Positions 1 to 11,343 of a stretch of DNA of 64,000 nucleotides are shown here, piece by piece. The DNA comes from Siphonodentalium dalli. Lineage: Eukaryota; Mollusca; Scaphopoda; Gadilida; Siphonodentaliidae. A program made the translations under genes and the position numbers. The stretch is from contig CP136066.1 in NCBI GenBank assembly GCA_032622095.1, positions 8,459,784 to 8,523,783 of the forward strand, in the 5' to 3' direction. Each line of letters begins with the position of its first letter. Within the stretch, counting starts at the first letter, position 1. A model generated the notes under the pieces. That model was not told the origin of the DNA. It saw only the letters and a program-made list of their open reading frames with translations, and made no database searches.

Positions 1-850
1 GCGTTTTTTTCCGATTGTCGACCGAGTAATTTTCAAATTTACCGGCAGAAAAACTTACGTTTAATAACATATTATGTCAATGTTTACCTCTAACTTCAAT
101 CGGGACATGTTCCCCGATCATTTTGTTGCCAAAAAAGCCCAGCAAAATGCTGTAATCGGTTATTTATGTTTTCGCTCCGATTCCCGCCCTGTAGGTTCCG
201 TTATCGCCAGAGTAAGTTCAATAAATTATTGTCGCCCGAGCAATGCTATTTAGATATCGACTATAGAAACATCCAGTTTTCTAGCGATAGACGTCTCCGT
301 GGGACGGCCCTTAGCTTATGTCTTCAAAAGATGACGAGAGTATTAAAGGGGCATGCATGCATTCAGACTATGTGTGCTGTACATTTTCGAATAATGTTAT
401 GAAATGTTATCAATGTCTTCATTTTCCTGATATAAACAGGCTTTTGACTGAAAACGAGAATTATCATGAGCGGGTACAAGCAAATACCGATTTTCCACGA
501 GCGGCTTAATATAATGTGTTCAGGCAAAAGCCGTATAGGTTTCCTTTTTATCATATACGGTTTCGTGATTTCGATTTACAATTATTGCTGTCAGGTGGCT
601 GTTTTGACAAATTAATTGTAGACGAAAACGAACCAGCTGATCGCCAACTGAATGACTCGTCTCTTGCCCTACCTGAAGCTCGATATCGCCATGTAAAAGT
701 ATAGATGATTTACGTCATCGATAGCAACGCAATGAAGGCTAATACGAAAAACAAATAACCCCGACATATTCCGACACAGTTACTAAAATGTAGTATAGTA
801 CCTCTACTGACTAATGTTACATGCGCACATTATTTTGAGCATAATTATAA
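1..850. other. No gene recognised
   Basis: Only short open frames (under 80 codons) overlap one another on both strands, with no recognisable domain, splice structure or repeat. I see nothing that supports a gene here. Confidence 0.5.
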
Positions 851-2013
851 TGTACATGTATTGGAAGCCAAAATGTCATTTAATAAATAATTAAGCTTAA
901 TCACAATAAGGAACCACTAATTGTGCTTAAGCGCAATAAGAATATTCGTTATTTCGCTTAAACGCAATGATATATTTTCTTATTGTGCTTAAGCTCGATT
1001 AGATTTTCCCGTATTGCGCTTAAGCTTAAGCGTAATTAGATATTTCTTATTGCGCTTAAGCGAAATAAGACGTTCCATGTTTCACTTAAACGCAATTGCA
1101 TATCTGGCTCCTCATCAGTATTTCGCTTAAGCGCAATTAATATATCCCTCATGAGATCACCCATCTGTGCAAATAGTAGAATCCGAAAGGCATACGTGGA
1201 CAGTCACCATGTGCACCCATTGCACTATGGACTACACCATTTGAATTACAGGGTGGTTATGTAATGTGGCTTATTGTGTTTGAGGGCAACAAGGAAGATT
1301 AATTTTTAATTCCACTTAAGCCCAATTAGCTCATATTGCACTTAAGTGCAATAAGAATATTCCTTATTGCACTTTAAAATTGCAATTAGATATCCCTGTT
1401 TGCGCTTGAATGCAATAAAATATTCATTATTCCGCTTAAGTGCAATTAGATATTTCCATATTGTGCTTAAGCACAATCAGATTTTCCTTTATTGCGCTTA
1501 AGTGCAATTAGAGATTCAGTATTGCGTTTAAAGGTGCATAATCCGAATTAACGATCGTAAATTACTATTTCCTTGGCTTCGGTGGTCAAATATGTGATAC
1601 GAATCGAGGAATCCACTCATCAAAGTTCAGAGTGATTTTTGGAATCTATTATTTTTCACCACCGATCGTTTTCAGTAGCCCAGTCTCGAAGAAGACGGTC
1701 TCGGACCAAATTATGGATGAAGAAGGATAACTCTGAAATCAAGTGTCTTTTTGTGTCAAATAATTGACAAACCGGCAAAATTTCATTGAACAAAATGTTG
1801 ATAAATAACAGGTTTTTGGGCAATTTTGTACTGTAGTTGACTGGTTAGCATTATTTTTAGCCAATTAATCGATTCTGATAACTGGAGAAGATTTTTTTTA
1901 AATACCGTTGTTGTTTTTGGAATCTGATAATATGGGGACCGTCGAATCGGATTGAGCACCTTTAAGCTCAATTATTTATTAAATGTCAATTTGGATTCCC
2001 ACATACATGTACA
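851..2013. mobile_element. 1.16-kb TIR element carrying palindrome arrays
   Basis: The two ends are inverted repeats of about 50 bp (851-900 and about 1961-2013). Both contain TGTACATGTA, then a stretch reading CATTTAATAAATAATT and AGCTTAA, followed by the palindrome array. Inside are two blocks of palindromic units around a non-palindromic core (about 1145-1300), and then a segment (1545-1980) that recurs inverted at 4575-4845. No transposase frame is visible, so it is non-autonomous. The short open frame at 1783-1971 (minus) lies in the segment shared with 4575-4845 and is not a gene. The superfamily cannot be assigned because no target duplication is clear. Confidence 0.7.
900..1545. repeat. 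Array of TTGCGCTTAAGCGCAA palindromes
   Basis: About 15 diverged copies of a dyad centred on CTTAAG, with spacers of roughly 12-20 bp such as TAGATATTCC. About seven lie left of a core (1145-1300) and eight right of it. Good copies are at about 925, 1055, 1125, 1340, 1465 and 1500. The dyad is the right size for a dimeric DNA-binding protein, and regularly spaced dyads resemble sub-terminal transposase sites or iterons. That function is inference. Confidence 0.75.
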
Positions 2014-2776
2014 TGTATGTTTGGTGTTTTAAATAAAGTACCTCAAGATATTATAGGAAAATATAAAAACATCGCATCAAAATCAACATCATTTACGTTG
2101 AAGATATGTTGTAGTATAAGATACTAATTCGTAGTACTTAGTCAATCATTATAGGACAATTTACCGTCACGTAGAACGGTCGTGAAGGAATCGGAACGCT
2201 GAAAATGTGCGTGTCGTGAATCGGAATACTCCGAAAACAGAATCGGAACGTATACTATGGTAGTGTTACTTTGAAGGCATTATGTCAAGTTAAAATAGCG
2301 TATTTTGATCAACTGTATTTTTAAAGTAACGATGGGTTATTTGCGGGTACACAAAGGCAATTTGTTCTACAAAACATTATCTCTCTCGCTTCGAAATTCA
2401 CATTTGTACACAATTCTTTTCTTTTCTGTGTGTGGATTTGAGTGAGCAAACCCTTGTAATTTGGTTCAGTGTGCTAGATATGGGACTAAAGAATAAGTAT
2501 GTGAAGAGTAAAACACCCCAGAAACAAGTCCTATCATTTAAATGTATCATCTCACGAGTTGCTCCCTCGATATACATAAATTAGTAAACATGGTCGTGGA
2601 AAATCGAGCAAAACCTTCACGGAATCGGATCATATACCGCTCGGAATCGGAATTTTGCTCGGGCGGAATGAGAATTCGAGGAGCAGATCCTCCACTGTGG
2701 ACAAAATGCAAAAACACAATATTATAAAGTTATTATACAATGTTGTGTACAGTGTGTGTATTTCTTGTACGAGTCC

Positions 2777-2848
2777 AGGTTGTGGTGAAAAGTCATATTG
2801 GGCGAGACACGCCAGTGTCGATTCCAATATGACTTTTCACCACAACCT
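2777..2848. repeat. Perfect 25-bp-arm hairpin
   Basis: Arms 2777-2801 and 2824-2848 are exact inverted repeats (AGGTTGTGGTGAAAAGTCAT and onward) around a 22-bp loop. Related but imperfect sequence (CGAGT) continues outside both arms. A foldback MITE or a recent inverted duplication. Confidence 0.85.
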
Positions 2849-2868
2849 AGACGAGTATAAGAAATAGA

Positions 2869-3029
2869 CAGAACACAACGTGCATCTTAATCGAAAATCT
2901 TTTATCGAATGAGTTGCGGATGGCGCAAGGATATATTTCGCGAGAGCGTAGCTCGAGCGAAATATAACTTTGCGCCGTCCGCAACGAGTTCGATAAAAGA
3001 TTCGAGATTATGATGCAAGTTGTGTTCTG
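2869..3029. repeat. Foldback element, about 160 bp
   Basis: The outer arms begin AGAACACAAC and contain TCTTTTATCGAA and GTTGCGGA. The centre (GAGCGTAGCTCGAGCG) is itself partly palindromic. The right arm repeats the left in reverse complement with a few mismatches, so this is a decayed foldback MITE about 20 bp from the preceding hairpin. Confidence 0.8.
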
Positions 3030-4574
3030 TATTTATTCTACACCGTTCAGTCAGATAAGTTCAATCCATGAATGTAACCTTCATTGTTACTATAGCTGCC
3101 TTTATTGAGATTTAAGTCAGACAAATAACCAGTAATTATGGGGGGATCACCGGAAGCGGATGATCGACGTAATGTACGTCATCTTTCTTTGGCGACAACG
3201 TCAATAAGAATAGTTCCGGCTTGTATTCCACTAGAGGTATACACTAATATGTATTCAATGGCTGGGATTCCGTTGAATACATGTGACTCACGTCAATGGG
3301 TGTGGAATAAAAACTCATACTGTACACAACATTGTATAATGACATTTTTATTATCCATCTGTATGTTTATCCAAATTTTGGGAATAAAACTTTTGTGGTT
3401 ATTTTTGGTATTTGTTGGCACTTAATTATCGATAAAAGCCTGTATTTTGATCTCAGAAAGCATGATTTGGAAAAGTAAAAACGGAAGTGAGAAAAAAATT
3501 GAACGGGGAAGTGAAACGTCTGCTAAAATCCACCAGTGTTGCGCGCGCATCACAATTTCACCGATTCATTTCGCAATAGAGTTAATTCGTGACGTCACGG
3601 AGTCCAATAAAAAGTGATATTGTACAGTCGGGAGTCCAATATGACTTTCGGGAGTCCAATATTAATTTTTCCAGGACTATCACGTGGCGGCTTTTGCCCA
3701 ATAAGAAATGGTGTTAGTTAAGGGGTGAATAATAATTTTTTATATTGAAGTTCGATTTTTAAATTTTGTTTATAGTATATGTATGATACTAACTAGGCGC
3801 TCGAATTGTATGCTTTGGAATTATATATGGTCTTGGTGTACGTTTTGACTTAAATTGTTCATATTTTAAAATGAATTTTCAAATTAATTGACGGAAAGTG
3901 GATTGGGCAACACGTGGTATAGCCTACATGTAGTATCCAGGCCAACAAAGCTATCGGTACGATTGAGTCAGGTACGAGACTACACGTGGTACACAGGGTG
4001 GTGTACAAATATGTTGACTGAATCCACTTAACTTAAATGAGTATCTGGCTCTAGTATGCATATAATATAACATTTATTTGATACATTTACTTGATAACTG
4101 TACAAACATTACTCGACGACGATAGTTCTATTTTCGCATTCCGGCTAATCTGCCATTCGTAACCTTACTTCGTACTCAACAGACTTTCAAATAATGGAAA
4201 TCTGGTTAACACATTCTACAAAGCAAAGACTATAGAAACCAACAATATTTGAGTACTCTATCCCTTGAATGTGTCACAAAGTTCAAGAATCGTCAATCAG
4301 TGGGAGTTTATACGGCCAATGTATATACTTATACGACATGAACAATCTCCAAAAATTCAGTTTCAGGTACCAAACAAACATTTATATCATATCTGAAGAT
4401 TATAAAGAGAGGGAACTTGAATTTCCTTCATTCGAGAGATTAGAAAATTATTTTCATTTTAGAAGACAGCCGCCCATATAGGTATAAGGTTGGTCAGAGA
4501 AAGGGCGCGGTTATATAGAAAACATGATTACCAAAACATTCCAGGACAACATTTCAGCAAAGCGAATAATGTGC
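3030..4574. other. No gene; dispersed repeats
   Basis: No coding domain is seen. 3595-3665 holds several GGAGTCCAATAT motifs. 3925-3990 recurs at 7639-7705 (shared ACGATTGAGTCAGG and ACGAGACTACACGT). 4120-4265 recurs at about 18345-18540 (shared TTCCGGCT, CTTACTTCGTACTCA, TCAAATAATGGAA and GAAACCAACAA). These are interspersed-repeat fragments. Confidence 0.6.
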
Positions 4575-4845
4575 CGTGGGAAATAAAGGCACTCAATCCG
4601 ATCAGACGGTTCCCATATCATCAAGTTACAACAACAACAACATTAATTCAAAGTACTCTTTTGTTATCAGAACAAAATAATGCTAATCACTGTCAACAAT
4701 GGTATAAAATTTACCAAACCGTGTTATTTATCAACATGTTGTTCAACCAAATATGGCCGTATTTATATATTTTTTACCCCGAAGTCGAAGAAATAGTAAT
4801 TTGGGAGCGTTAATTCGGATAATGCATCTTTAATTCCCATATTTT
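4575..4845 (-). repeat. Inverted partial copy of the 1545-1980 segment
   Basis: Read in reverse complement this matches 1545-1980. Shared blocks include TTATCCGAATTAACG near one end, TATTTATCAACA in the middle and CAATCCGAT near the other. The similarity gives rise to related short open frames at both loci (both with Leu-Asn-Pro-Ile-Arg-Arg), which are shared repeat sequence and not genes. Confidence 0.75.
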
Positions 4846-5354
4846 ACTAGACCGAAGTTTGTGTATATCGCCTTTGTATTTAGTGATGCTGATCGAAAAA
4901 GGCAAGAAATGAGAACAAATGAGAACAAGAAAACCATAGTCAGAAATGGTAACGCCACCAAGATCATATCATTATCCATAAATATAAATTATAATATAAT
5001 TATAATATAAACTAGCTTTCAAATTCCATGTGGGAAATTTGGATACTTCCATATACCACGTTTTCCAGTTTCTCGTGTTATACGTTACATTCTTCAAGCT
5101 GTCTCTGGTTGGCCCGACATCGTCCGGGCTGTTCCCATCTGCTTTCCGGCGAAAGGCGCCATTTGACCGTGAATTGACTATTTTTAAAGTCAAGGTCAGG
5201 TCGGGGTCATGATTTGACCCGTCCAAAACACTCCCCGGAGAAAAGTATCCCTAGGTATCAAATTTCGTCGAAATCTATCCTTGATTACCACGCGATCGCA
5301 TGCTTTCCAAAGTGTGTGGTAATTATCAATATCAGCACATGTGCTAATCTGTGT

Positions 5355-5510
5355 CGGACTATTTTATTGAGGATACCGCATGCCGGGTAACACTACAGCT
5401 TTCAAAGCGACCCATTCGCAGCTTATACATCGACCTAATCCCGCATAACACCAGTGGATATTATATTTTCAAGCACAGTATACACCGGTGGCCTTAATTA
5501 CAGTACACCA
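5355..5510 (+). repeat. Dispersed repeat, copy 1
   Basis: Matches 6895-7040 in the same orientation: GATACCGCAT, GGGTAA, AAAGCGACCCATT, ACATCGACCTA, ACCAGTGG, TTTCAAGCACA and TACACCGGT occur in the same order. About 145 bp, no terminal repeats seen; a SINE- or MITE-sized family. Confidence 0.75.
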
Positions 5511-6894
5511 ATTATTCTCTACAGTGCACAGGCGACAGTGTTAGTGTCCGGGCTATGCTCGATTCCTTGTGAATGCTGGAACTCTCTAACCTAGTCAATT
5601 GTGAAGAATGACTCTTCGGACCTAATATGACCTATAGAAAAAATAAAAATAATAATATTCCGTGTGCCGTTTCCGTCCTTAAATTTGCCACTTTTGATAC
5701 TACCCTAATTCCGCACAAAATCACCATTAACAAATTTTCAAACAGACCCCAATAAACGCTTTATAATAAGAAATCTCAGAATAAATCGGTCAGAACTGTA
5801 TATATACCTTAACCAGACCCTGTTTTTTCCCCACTCCAATATGTAAACAAAACGCGCGATCTTGCGAGATAAATAACTCCCGTCTACAATGAATCAGAAT
5901 GTTTATTACCAGGATGAAGGCATCCTACGAGAATATAAATAAGACGCCCGCGGTTTTATCGATAAAGCAATTGATAATTATACTGATATCTGTTTGGTTT
6001 TAGGACACGATTTGTTTTGCTCATTCACAGGCTAATATACTATAAGTAATTGGCCATACATCTATGTATAATAATCAAGAACATTTGACATAAACAAGGT
6101 AAATAATTTATTAAATATTGCCGTTATCAATTATCTTTGTATTAAGCGGTTACGGAAATTTTCATTTCAGGGTCAAGTAGGATAACATTCGCTTCAAACA
6201 AACTCACTTCTGCCTCAATAAATAGTTTGTCAAAACTGAAATGCAATTTGTAAAAATACGATTAACATGCGTTTTAACGAGGTGAGCTTTAATTAAATGA
6301 AAGAAGCAATGCTAGATAAACTATTTGTCATGGACTCAGCCAGTGTGTCATATATATGTGTCAACTAAGGTCGCTTTGCGTGGTACAAATGAACAGTGAA
6401 AGTGAAAATTCTATCAAATTCGGAGAATCCTATTGAAAGTGAAAGTAAAATTCTGGGAATTCCACAGATTCAGAGAATGTATACTATTGAAAGTGAATGC
6501 ACGATTCCGGGAATTCTTTCAGATTTCGCGACTCTGCTCGTTTTTGTTATCATAGGTTATATAGGGCCTATATGACCACGAAAACGAGTCGAGTCACGAT
6601 ACATGCATCGGTTCAAACACATTGTGTATATGACCAGAAAATAAAAAGATCGCGATTACTCCAACAGAACAGGCAAGTGCAGTATAATTAAAATTACCAA
6701 TAATTCACTTCACTATACCCCAGGGGCTCCCAATGGTTTTTAAATTATTTTCAGGCTATCAGTTAATTGAATACCATTTCCTTTTTACTAAACTAAATAA
6801 ATAAACTAAAGTAAAATAAAGTAAACTAAAATCAAATATAGGACTTACATATTATTTTTTGGCATATCTTATAACAAAAAAAACAAAAAATAAC

Positions 6895-7040
6895 CATTAT
6901 TGATACCGCATTCGGGGTAAGACTATAGCTTTTAAAGCGACCCATTATGAGTACCACTACAGCTTTTACATCGACCTATTCCCCCATTGGACCAGTGGTT
7001 ATTATATTTCAAGCACAAAATACACCGGTAGCGTTAATGA
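6895..7040 (+). repeat. Dispersed repeat, copy 2
   Basis: Second copy of the 5355-5510 repeat in the same orientation, with a short internal duplication (CACTACAGCTTTTA beside ACTATAGCTTTTAA). Confidence 0.75.
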
Positions 7041-8780
7041 ACTAAGTACATTTGGTGCATAAATTTGTTTGTGGTATATTGTTACAATGTGCAGTCGTTC
7101 AACGGAGAATTTACCAACGCACAAACCATAGTTCTTGTGCTAAACACCAAGCCACTGGGACAGCTCTTCTCGTGTGGTATCACGGTTTTGGTTTTGAAAC
7201 TCACGGATAGAGCAACGTATACGTTTAGAACGACGGTTAGGGTAATACGTCATCAAATTAATGAATTATGCATACTTTCTAATCGTAATCGTAATGTCCC
7301 AACCGTGCGACGGTGTGTACTAAAAAATCCATCAAAAATACAGGCACTCGGTCAATTTGTTTTGTTGAATCATACGATTCATACATCCATAATGTATCAG
7401 GCTTTGGACATCTATCCCCAGTTGGCCGATTGATAAAAAGATCATCGTTCCCGCTGTACATAATCTGCATGCAAGATCGTCCGAACTGCTAACACGTACA
7501 ATTGACCAGCCATTCATTGCTGTGCATTTTATCTGGTAAATCCGTTCCGTTGTATTGAAATTGAATTGGTCGACTGAACGTGGGCACGAATTTATCAGGA
7601 TATATTCTAAACCACCCCATTCATCACGTTCTTAGCCTAGTACCAAGGCCAGCAAACGTATTTGAGTACGATTGAATCAGGCACGAGACTACACGTTCTT
7701 CGTCTACAGACATGTGGGGACTTGGAGGGTTTCCGTTGGGGGTGTCCACTTCGGAATTTTCAACTTACTCCTTGAACCATACCAATATCACAAGTTTGTC
7801 CGTGAGCTCTCCACTTGGGCTTTGATTTGCCTAACTGTTCCCTCGCAGGCATGGGCGGTAGCATATCTTGAATGGATCAGTAGTCTTGTGACCATGCGTG
7901 ATAACATTTTGAGACGAAATCCTGAAAGTTGCATGGTTCGACTCAGTGTGAGATTTGTTTTAAATCTTAAAATTAAAATTGCAAAATCCTAACAAATAAA
8001 CTGGCCTCATCCTTCCAAGTGTTGGCATTTTCAACCTGACAGCCCCCCCCCCCCCGGGGTTTGAAAATTTCCAAACCATGTCCATTTCAGTCAAATAGTT
8101 TGACTTAAAGCAGGAAAATATGCAAATATTGGTCTAAAAACAACAAATTCCCTACTAATAAATAGTTGGAAAATCAAAATGCGAATTTCGACTTATTGCT
8201 GGTGTGACATTTCCAACTAATGTTGTGTCAGGTATGAAATTTTCAACTTTTGTAGATTTTTTGTCTCCGTCTGCAGTCTACATGACGATATTAGTGCTAA
8301 CTCATTTGGCGTTACATGCAAACTCAATCTGTATGTTAGTTCTAAAGTACAAACACAAATCATAATCATAATCGTGTTCTGTGTTTTGTGACATGAATTT
8401 TGTTTTGCCTCATATGAATTTTACGGATACGAATAGCTAAACGAATCCGTTGCTATCCGTGAGTTGATAATCCTTTATATTGACGAGACGGGAGCTGTTG
8501 TGAATCCATCATGCTTGCCACTCGCAGTAATATGATTATGCTTCTGCGTGTCGTGGTTATTTTTCACTTGATTATGCTGTTATCGAGACGTAGCTTAGCG
8601 CTCTGTGTTTCGCAAAAGTCTCTTGTTTCACGAGGGAAATGATATGACAGATAATTTAAGGACATAAAATCTCAGTCATCTCCCATAGAAAGAACACACA
8701 TTATACTGACGTAGTATCCTATTCGTATTAATTATCTATTATCGTTCATTATGCGAAAGGTGTCTGTTATATAAACTATA
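7041..8780. other. No gene recognised
   Basis: Open frames of 106-122 codons occur (7065-7433 and 7672-7992, plus) but show no domain, and the second starts inside the dispersed repeat 7639-7705. A C homopolymer lies at about 8043-8055. The motif TGTCAGGTATGAAATTT at 8230 recurs at about 51349. Confidence 0.5.
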
Positions 8781-9193
8781 CACTCTTAGAACAAATGTGT
8801 ATAAATTCTACACATTATGTTTTAATTTTAAAGCTCAAACAAAATTGTGTAGAAATGACATATGTGTCGGAAGAATTTTCTCAACATTGACTATGAGTGA
8901 ATATGTGAGTATATTATAGTTAGTATAGATGAGATATGTTCTATGTGAGTATATTATAGTTAGTATAGATGAGATATGTTCTATGTGAGTATATTATAGT
9001 TAGTAGATGAGGTATGTTCTATTTGAGACACAAACCTCGCAAAAATTAACAATGATACACTCACATATTCACTCATATTCTATGTTGAGGAAATTCCACC
9101 GACACATATGCCATGTGTCATTTCTTCACAATTTTGTTTAGGACCAAAATTAAAACATATTGTATAGAATTTCTACACATTTGTTTAAGGGTG
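8781..9193. mobile_element. MITE with long TIRs and internal minisatellite
   Basis: Terminal inverted repeats of over 100 bp, starting CACTCTTAGAACAAATGTGT on the left and the complement of CACCCTTAAACAAATGTGT on the right, run inward through GACACATATG-type sequence to CTCAACAT. The centre (8901-9020) is three copies of a 40-bp unit. The right end lies about 12 bp inside the intron that follows the CBM14 exon. No coding sequence; superfamily unassigned. Confidence 0.85.
8901..9020. repeat. Three tandem copies of a 40-bp unit
   Basis: Units 8901-8940, 8941-8980 and 8981-9020 (TATGTGAGTATATTATAGTT plus 20 bp) are nearly identical. They sit at the centre of the MITE, between its inverted arms. 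Confidence 0.9.
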
Positions 9194-9205
9194 TTTTATT
9201 CTTAC

Positions 9206-9476
9206 CCGTTGTACAGTCGTAGTGTTGGCTGTTCCTCCCGACACATACTAGGAGTTGGTTACTGAAAACCAAATTCCCCTGTGCATCATATGCGCAGTCT
9301 CTTACTATCGGGATTCCATAGTCGCATTGAATAAACTTGCTGCAGTCCGTAGGGTGGCGGTACATTTGAAACCAAGTGGCACAGGTCAGAACTACTGATG
9401 CCGAAATCGGAACGAAATTCGTCGTCAATGACAAGAGGGTAACACAGAGAGCACCGAACAAACAAAATGGAGCCAT
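9206..9476 (-). CDS. Secreted chitin-binding (CBM14/peritrophin-A) protein, first exon
   Basis: The start codon at 9476 is in a strong context (CACCATGG). Residues 1-26 form a hydrophobic signal peptide ending near Pro-Ile-Ser-Ala. Residues about 30-88 hold one chitin-binding type-2 domain with six cysteines, spaced roughly 12, 5, 9, 16 and 9 residues apart, and the family hallmark His-Pro-Thr-Asp-Cys-x-x-Phe-x-x-Cys. Such proteins bind chitin outside the cell in cuticle, gut lining or shell matrix. The open frame runs on to 9150, but at 9205 there is a strong donor (G|GTAAGA) giving a phase-1 intron just after the last cysteine, a common place for this domain. The reading beyond it enters the MITE and is unlikely to be translated. 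Further exons, expected below 8781, were not found. The domain call is secure; gene extent is unknown. Confidence 0.85.
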
Positions 9477-9527
9477 GGTGATAACGACGACCGTCGAGTT
9501 TAGCTCCGTGCAGACTGAGACCCGATA

Positions 9528-9534
9528 TTATATA
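9528..9534 (-). promoter_or_regulatory. TATA box of the CBM14 gene
   Basis: TATATAA on the minus strand, 52-58 bp upstream of the ATG at 9476, leaving room for a short 5' UTR of about 25-30 nt. Spacing and context fit a TATA-type core promoter; the transcription start itself is inferred. Confidence 0.6.
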
Positions 9535-9539
9535 CCCTG

Positions 9540-10020
9540 TCCTCGCCCATCATTGAAATTATTCATAAGATGTTTCAGAAACATTGTACTTAACAGATCA
9601 AAACATAATTACTCATGTCACCGCGATGTTACTTAAACCCATTGATTTCATTGCTTTCACCCAGGGGCTCTCAAAATAGCGAGAATGATGCACATTAACA
9701 CATTGACATACAAAATGAGTTCAAATGGGTTATTTAATTAAATTAACCTTATTTATTGTGACACTTTGTTAAAATAATTGTTTGTATCGATTTATATCAG
9801 AGAGCAGTCTATTGTAGTTTTGAATCTTGTGCCCTAATCCATTTTATATTATTTTATATCTCGAATCGTATACATATATCGGAAAGTGTTCAAAAATGTT
9901 CCAGAAACAGGGAACATACTGTTCAGTTACTGTATGTGTATATATAATATCTAGGTGTCAACTTTGAAGACAAAATTAAGTATGGTATACATAATTATAT
10001 TAATTCGGGCTGAAGACAGG
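9540..10020. other. Upstream region, nothing recognised
   Basis: AT-rich sequence upstream of the CBM14 promoter. No domain, repeat pair or RNA gene seen. Confidence 0.5.
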
Positions 10021-10024
10021 AGTA

Positions 10025-10140
10025 TTCCATACAGTAGTCGTTCGAATTACGTCCAAAGAAATCAATCCAGATACATTCAGGAAACTTTATGTTAGACCAG
10101 TGTTGGAATACTGCGTGGGAAACCTCAACGGCTCGGCCAT
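10025..10140 (+). mobile_element. Short LINE reverse-transcriptase relic
   Basis: One frame from about 10029 to 10135 reads a stretch ending Arg-Lys-Leu-Tyr-Val-Arg-Pro-Val-Leu-Glu-Tyr-Cys, matching the conserved (L)VRPxLEY segment downstream of the reverse-transcriptase core in non-LTR retrotransposons. The same segment is in the longer LINE at 28747-29592 (Phe-Ile-Arg-Pro-Ile-Leu-Glu-Tyr). About 35 codons survive, so it is a 5'-truncated or decayed copy. Confidence 0.55.
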
Positions 10141-10784
10141 TTTCGTTCTCACGTGGAAATCACCTCTCCAATCAAGCTCTACCAGAGCGCACCAGCCAAA
10201 CTTCCTTTATGACTCTCTCACCGACTGGGTACTAGTCTGTGTTTCTATATATAACGTGGGGTTTTCCAGCAAAAATGGCGAAATCCGTTCGCTCCAAAGT
10301 TAAAGTTTCTATGTGCTTTGAGAAAAATTCCGCATTAAACATGACATAATTGAAAATCAGAGCGGTAGCTTTGTTGACTATTTTCGCAAGCTACTCATAA
10401 ATGTTTAGGAAATTAGAACTCTTCTGTTTGACTTGGCGTGCGAGTTGATATAATGTCGTACACGTGCGTTTAGACTTTTGTATTGATAAAATAATCGGAG
10501 AACCGAATCACACCGTTTCGAGATATAGTTCTTCGGTGTTAGTGGGACTTTTCAATGTAAAGGTTTAAAATTTACGCAAATGTTTTTCGATATTGTGTTC
10601 CCTTTACATGGGCAGCATGTTACTCTGTTGGCTTAGTATATATCTTGATATCGCGGAAGTCCACCAAATGTGGGTAAACTGTCGCCGGTAGCAGCGGTCT
10701 TACCGAGTCATCAAGGTATATATAGGTAAATCCCTCATGCAGTTTGCTCTCCAATAAATAGACATACGTATCGAATTATATTAA

Positions 10785-10860
10785 TAGTTATTGTTCCATA
10801 CTTTTTCCCCTGTTTGTAATATGAGCAATAGAGTTACCCCCGCCCCCCCCCCCCCCCCGC
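10785..10860. repeat. C homopolymer tract
   Basis: A run of C with few interruptions at about 10840-10858. It produces a glycine run in a minus-strand open frame that is not a gene. Confidence 0.8.
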
Positions 10861-11164
10861 CAGCAATCAAATGATCAGAGTCTGTGCATATTACTCGAAA
10901 CAGACTGTCGGTATGTGTACATGTACATTGGCATTTCAATGGAATCCCACTTGATTTAGTCTTCCCCATATCACATTAACCCCAAAACGCGCGGACATAT
11001 TGTTAAATTTTAGATTATATGACATTTAAGCTAGGTTTGTTACAACACAAATCTTGAATTCGGTGGGTTCTTTGAAGAACCAAACTTAGGATTTGGTTCC
11101 AGATGGAACAAAGCAGTATGGAACCAAACAGTTTGGTTTTATATTGGTGTTTGGTTCCCCGTGG

Positions 11165-11343
11165 AATGGCGCTTTTGGCGTGCGCCGACCGCGACAGAAG
11201 GTCAAAGTGTAAGACGTTCTATTTTGTCGATTGTGTCGCTTTCAGCGCACGCCAAAACGTACGGCATTTCGCATGTTTTGGCGCGCGTCGAAAGCACAAA
11301 ACATGCGACATTATGTCTTTCGGCGCGCACCAGAAGCGCCATT
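11165..11343. repeat. GC-rich nested foldback
   Basis: Outer arms AATGGCGCTTTTGGCGTGCG and the complement of CGCGCACCAGAAGCGCCATT. An inner pair (GCTTTCAGCGCACGCCAAAA against TTTTGGCGCGCGTCGAAAGC) is nested inside, so the whole region can fold as two stacked hairpins. Much more GC-rich than its surroundings. Probably a MITE; the open frames across it (11103-11385) are by-products. Confidence 0.75.

Noticed and set aside
4490-4813. 107-codon frame with similarity to the frame at 1783-1971
   Set aside because: The similarity is at the DNA level across a non-coding repeat, in inverted copies, and extends beyond the frames; no domain.
9376-9636. 86-codon plus-strand frame over the CBM14 exon
   Set aside because: Overlaps the signal peptide and promoter of the minus-strand gene in antisense, with no domain.
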